Positions 60,425 to 64,000 of a stretch of 64,000 nt of DNA are shown piece by piece; within the stretch, counting starts at the first letter, position 1, and each line of letters opens with the position of its first letter. A model generated the notes under the pieces. It was not told where the DNA came from. It made no database searches and was given only the letters and a program-made list of their open reading frames with translations. Origin of the DNA: Salvator merianae. Lineage: Eukaryota; Chordata; Lepidosauria; Squamata; Teiidae. The translations under genes and the position numbers were made by a program. The stretch is taken from contig QVOM02000103.1 of NCBI GenBank assembly GCA_003586115.2, positions 744,001 through 808,000 of the forward strand, written 5' to 3'.

Positions 60425-60780
60425 AGAAGAAGAAGAAGAAGAAGAAGAAGAAGAAGAAGAAGAAGAAGAAGAAGAAGAAGAAGAAGAAGAAGAAGAAGAA
60501 GAATTTGGTTTTTATACCCTGCTTTTCTCGGCCGAAGCTGACTCAAAGTGGCTTACAAGGTTATTTTTCGCCCGAAGGCTTACATCTATCTATCTTCCGC
60601 ATCACACAAAGTGATGCTCCCTATTTATCTACTTGCAATTACTTGCTTTCGAACAGCTAGGTTGACTGGAGCTAGAGGCCAGTAGAGGGCGCTCATCCCT
60701 TCTACATGGCAGACAAGGGCCTCGAACTCCCATCCTCCTATTGAAAGATCAGTGCCTTAGCCACCTGTGCCACCGTGCAA
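60425..60780 (-). mobile_element. tRNA-derived SINE with (GAA)n tail
   Basis: The head is at the high end: the minus strand from about 60,775 reads gtggcacaggtggctaagg (A box), then gggagttcgaggccc (B box). The body runs to gggtataaaaaccaaattc at about 60,503, followed by (TTC)n, i.e. (GAA)n at 60,425-60,503 on the plus strand (about 26 units). This design is frequent in lizard genomes. The glutamate or lysine runs in overlapping chance ORFs come from this tract. Confidence 0.8.
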
Positions 60781-61439
60781 GTGTCTCTCTCCTGGTGTGG
60801 CTTGGCTTTGCCCTGTGCCAGCTGTTTTGCTTTCTGATTCTCTTTCTGTTTCCCCTGTATCTGGTCTTTGTTTTACTTTGCTTTAGTGATTTGTTTATGT
60901 GAGGGATATGTGTTACTTTAGGTGTAGGGTGGGTAGGGGTACTAGATGGTTCTTTGGTGTGCCCTGATACTTGCTTCCTTATTCCTTTCTGCCTAATTTA
61001 TCTGCCTACTCTGCTGTTCCAGCTACATATTTTGATTTTTTGTTCAGTGTTGGATTAAGGGTTGAAAGGAGATGGGGTAGCAAGGTCCAGGCTAGGAAGG
61101 TTTTTTGCCACTTGGAGTAGGTGAGTGATCTCAGGCTTTTTCCTAATCATGTTCCTCTTTGATCATGTCTCTTTCTGGGGGTTTTTTGGTAGATTTATTA
61201 TGATGCTTGTCTGCTTTCTGTGAAGGGGTGTGTGTGTAATTGGGTGAGGCTTGCCGGGGTAAAGGAGTCCTATCTGGGGCTTTTTTATTTTCCCTGAGTT
61301 TTAATTTGCTGGTTTGTCACATGCGCTCAAAGGGGTAAATCTTCCTTGGGTTAAAGGTTCCATCTATCGGCCTTTTATATTTTACCTGTGGTTCTCATAT
61401 AGTAGTAACAAAGTATCAAAATAATCTCTCCCAGCAGCT

Positions 61440-61790
61440 TTATGTCTATATGGGATAAAGGATCAAACTCTGCTAGAGCCATATTTCAGGTTGATGGAAC
61501 CCAACATCTGTCCTGCAAGGGCACCAAGTATAATTATCCAAGTAGGAAACAAAACTACAGAAATGGTCCCACATAAAGCCGGCTCAGAGAATAGTCTCAG
61601 AATGTTGCTATGGTCACTGGCATCAAAAGCCACTGAGGCCTTCAAGAAAATAAGCAGGGACACAGTCTCCCTGTTCTTGTTTCATTGCAGATGAAACTCA
61701 GCAATCAAAGCTGTTTCTGTACCAAAACCTCATCTTAATCCAAATTAAAATGGATACAGCTTCATCTAAAAGCACTTGAGTCATCATCAT
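61440..61790 (-). pseudogene. L2-like LINE reverse transcriptase fragment
   Basis: The minus strand reads T-A-L-I-A-E-F-like residues, then G-D-T-V-S-L-L-I-F-L-K-A-S-V-A-F-D-A-S-D-H, then L-C-G-T, matching the L2 RT catalytic region (S-V-T-L-L-V-L-L-D-L-S-A-A-F-D-T-I-D-H). The catalytic D of F-D is present; the upstream L-D is K-A here, so the site is broken. Confidence 0.8.
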
Positions 61791-63493
61791 CATCATTAAT
61801 AATGTCATACTTTACTTCAACGTCATTACTGCTGAATGTGGATACAACAGTGATATAAAATAAATTCTTCATTGTCTTTATTGACATATAATAGCCACAA
61901 TATTGTGTGTGAGCCAACAATGAGTTGAGCTTTTCAATTGCCCTCCATCTGTGTTCTAGCTATTAGCCCACTTGTTTTCCCACAGTCTGTTCCAGTGTAG
62001 AATATGAGGCCAAATAGACTCTCCAAATGGACAGATATTTAAGAGCAATCCTGTCAACAACCCAGGTCAACTGTGTTATTCTAGGACTGCAACAGATGCA
62101 CCAACCATATCAGCCAGCAACTCCCACTGCTGAAGAGAGGACCATCTGCACCCTGTTATGACATGTGTTTTTATAAACCTAGACATGTGTAGCAAGGGTG
62201 CAGGGATCTAGACTGGAAGAGGCAAGTGATCATTAAAAACATAGGACTTGCACTTAAGACTAAAATCGATTTTGGTTTATTAGAAGGCATGATGAGCACA
62301 GTCACACATACACACCTTGACCCTTGACTCTACTCTTTGATTTTGCTTCCCACTGAGAAACAGCCTTTTGTTTAGTTGATTGCATCACAAAACAGCTTAA
62401 TCCCATTATCGTGAAACATGAAAACACTACTTGAGCTAATAGTGTCCCTGCAGGCACCTGTGGAATAGTCGATTTAATCACTGCACCTTGTTTATCTGTC
62501 CTGGCATGCCTGAATATTTACAAATCCTTTGCAAATACAAATCCATTTCCTCCCAAACATCTAGTTCCCACAACTAATGGTTTGTTTGGGGGGTATAACA
62601 GTAGGTGCCCTCTTCCATTCAGTGTTCTTATTTTGGCTAGGGTCCATCACTTCATGTCCTTAGGTTATTCTTATATCCTCCAATGTCCACTGCTGTGACC
62701 TTTAGCTAAGATCCACCACCCCATGTCCTTGCTCCTGCCAAGACCCATTGAGAGCTGAGGTTCATGTACTTACTGTGTGAGCAGATTCCTGCTTCTAAAA
62801 AGATCAAAGCTGAAATCGCTATTGAACTGGAGGAAGAGGTCTGAGCTGCCTCATCCATCCTGGTCTATCCAAACTTCTCTGTGTGTGTTTATGAGTGTTA
62901 GCAACACAATCCCACTTTTTATACTGCAAAGCCCAATCGTAATCAAGAGAAGATGTGGGATCAGGTATAATTCCTCCCTTTCCTTCCATAAGCCCATTTT
63001 TCTCTCCTCTCAGCCCTACTTCCATTTTTACATTCCAACTTTCTCTCTAATACGCTTTCCCTCACCCAGGCTAGCTCTGAAAATCCCTCTGCTTCCCTAG
63101 CTTTCTGGAATTTCTGCTCTCTCTGTAGAGCTAGTGTCTTTGTTTTAAGTCTATCTTGTGTCCCTTTTTTGCTGCAATTAAACTTAAAACTATTTCACTT
63201 TATACAATTTACTCTTTATTTCAGAAGACCTGCACATCAGGTCATTGCTACCATTTGTTTAATTTGCCCTCATTTTTACATATTTCTGTTTGCTGTATAA
63301 AAAAAATATTCTCCGTGTGTCTTTTACCCTTAATAAAATCAAACTTTGTATAGAAGTTGGCCAAGTTCTCTCCCCCTCCCCAAGGATTGGCTCTGACTTT
63401 ATCAATTGTCAAACTAAACCTCTGGTCTTAAAAATCCTGTTTGTGGGAATGCTTCTAGACAAATGTCTAAAGTTGTTCTCATAAAAGCATAGT

Positions 63494-63694
63494 CATAAGG
63501 ACATAAGAAGAGCCTTGCTGGATCAGGCCTCGGCCCATCTAGTCCAGCATTCTGTTTCACACAGTGGCCCACCAATTGCTTCTGGGCATCTCAAGCAGAA
63601 TAAAAGGCAAAACCTTCACCTGCTCTTGACTCCCCGCAAATGGTTTTACAGGCATCCTGCCTGTCTTTCCAACCTGGAGGCAGTACTTAGGCAT
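63494..63694 (-). mobile_element. CR1 3'-end fragment
   Basis: The plus-strand words acataagaagagccttgctg and gtccagcattctgtttcac are the inverted CR1 3' tail, and ctggaggcagtacttaggcat matches the inverted CR1 at 22,500-22,530. It is interrupted at 63,694 by an LTR. Confidence 0.75.
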
Positions 63695-64000
63695 TGTTAA
63701 AGGCCGTGCTCTGGGTTTGAGTTGTTTTGGGGAAATTAGCTTTTGCCCAGGCATTAGACCTTTTTAGGGATCGATATCTCGGTTATGGTATTAATAACGC
63801 TAAATTGACATAGAAAATGCAAATAAAGATAAGGTAATCCTTGGAAAGAATGGTGCATCTTTATTAGGACCCAGCAAAAAGATTGAAATCCAAAGAAATA
63901 GCAATAAACAATGTAATTTGTTAGAATTAGCTAGTTTCATGGGTAGGATAGGTAGTTTGGCATTTGGAAAAGGAAAAGAAAAAGGCTTGGCTCCAAACCT
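63695..64000 (-). mobile_element. LTR-type repeat, cut by window end
   Basis: Starts tgttaaaggccgtgctctgg on the plus strand and is the inverted match of 8,430-8,730, including the poly(A) signal region (ctttattaggac, inverted gtcctaataaag). It entered the CR1 fragment next to ggcat. The other end lies beyond the window. Confidence 0.65.

Larger units (their letters stand above)
49831..63493. other. 5' flank of STIM2, no gene recognised
   Basis: Beyond the CpG island I recognise no host exon on either strand. In human the next gene upstream of STIM2 is TBC1D19; none of its sequence was recognised here. The listed repeats account for part of it. Stretches such as 51.6-52.8, 54.5-55.0, 56.4-59.2 and 60.8-61.4 kb show only AT-rich or T-rich non-coding sequence. 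A palindromic CCACGTGG is at 50,117-50,124. Confidence 0.6.

Overview
This is a vertebrate nuclear sequence with large introns and no operon-like gene packing. It carries many decayed CR1 and L2-type LINEs, tRNA-derived SINEs, hAT-type MITEs, a DIRS-type tyrosine-recombinase retroelement and two kinds of LTR. That mix fits a squamate reptile, perhaps a gecko-like lizard. The species assignment is inference from repeat style.

One host gene is recognisable: STIM2, the endoplasmic-reticulum calcium sensor of store-operated calcium entry, on the minus strand. Its first coding exon lies in the only CpG island (about 48,960-49,830; donor after 49,129). Its second coding exon, with the EF-hand, is at 1,447-1,577. 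The two join in phase 1 across a 47.5-kb intron that makes up most of the window. Positions 1-1,446 are the start of intron 2; later exons lie outside. The promoter side is above about 49,450, with an NRF1-like site and a TGACGTGG octamer. The 14 kb beyond it holds no recognisable gene.

Intron 1, main landmarks: paired MITEs of three families (2.3/32.1 kb, 2.7/26.2 kb, 9.8/26.8 kb); a solo LTR with 5-bp target duplication (11.7-12.2 kb); a DIRS-type recombinase fragment (15.1-16.6 kb); a CR1 region with a nested inverted CR1 (20.0-22.8 kb); a hAT element nested in CR1 with target duplication (40.0-41.3 kb); an L2-like LINE 3' end (44.8-45.4 kb).

5' flank: a long-inverted-repeat MITE family (50.5 and 50.8 kb), a very GC-rich hAT MITE with target duplication (51.3 kb), minus-strand L2 pieces (53.9-61.8 kb), a tRNA-SINE ending in a long (GAA)n tract (60.4-60.8 kb), and an LTR cut by the window edge (63.7-64.0 kb) that matches the one at 8.4-8.7 kb in opposite orientation.

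No new multi-gene system was found. The most useful leads are the STIM2 N-terminus and promoter motifs, the hAT-like elements with related termini, and one unassigned degenerate coding-like stretch at 20.6-21.4 kb.
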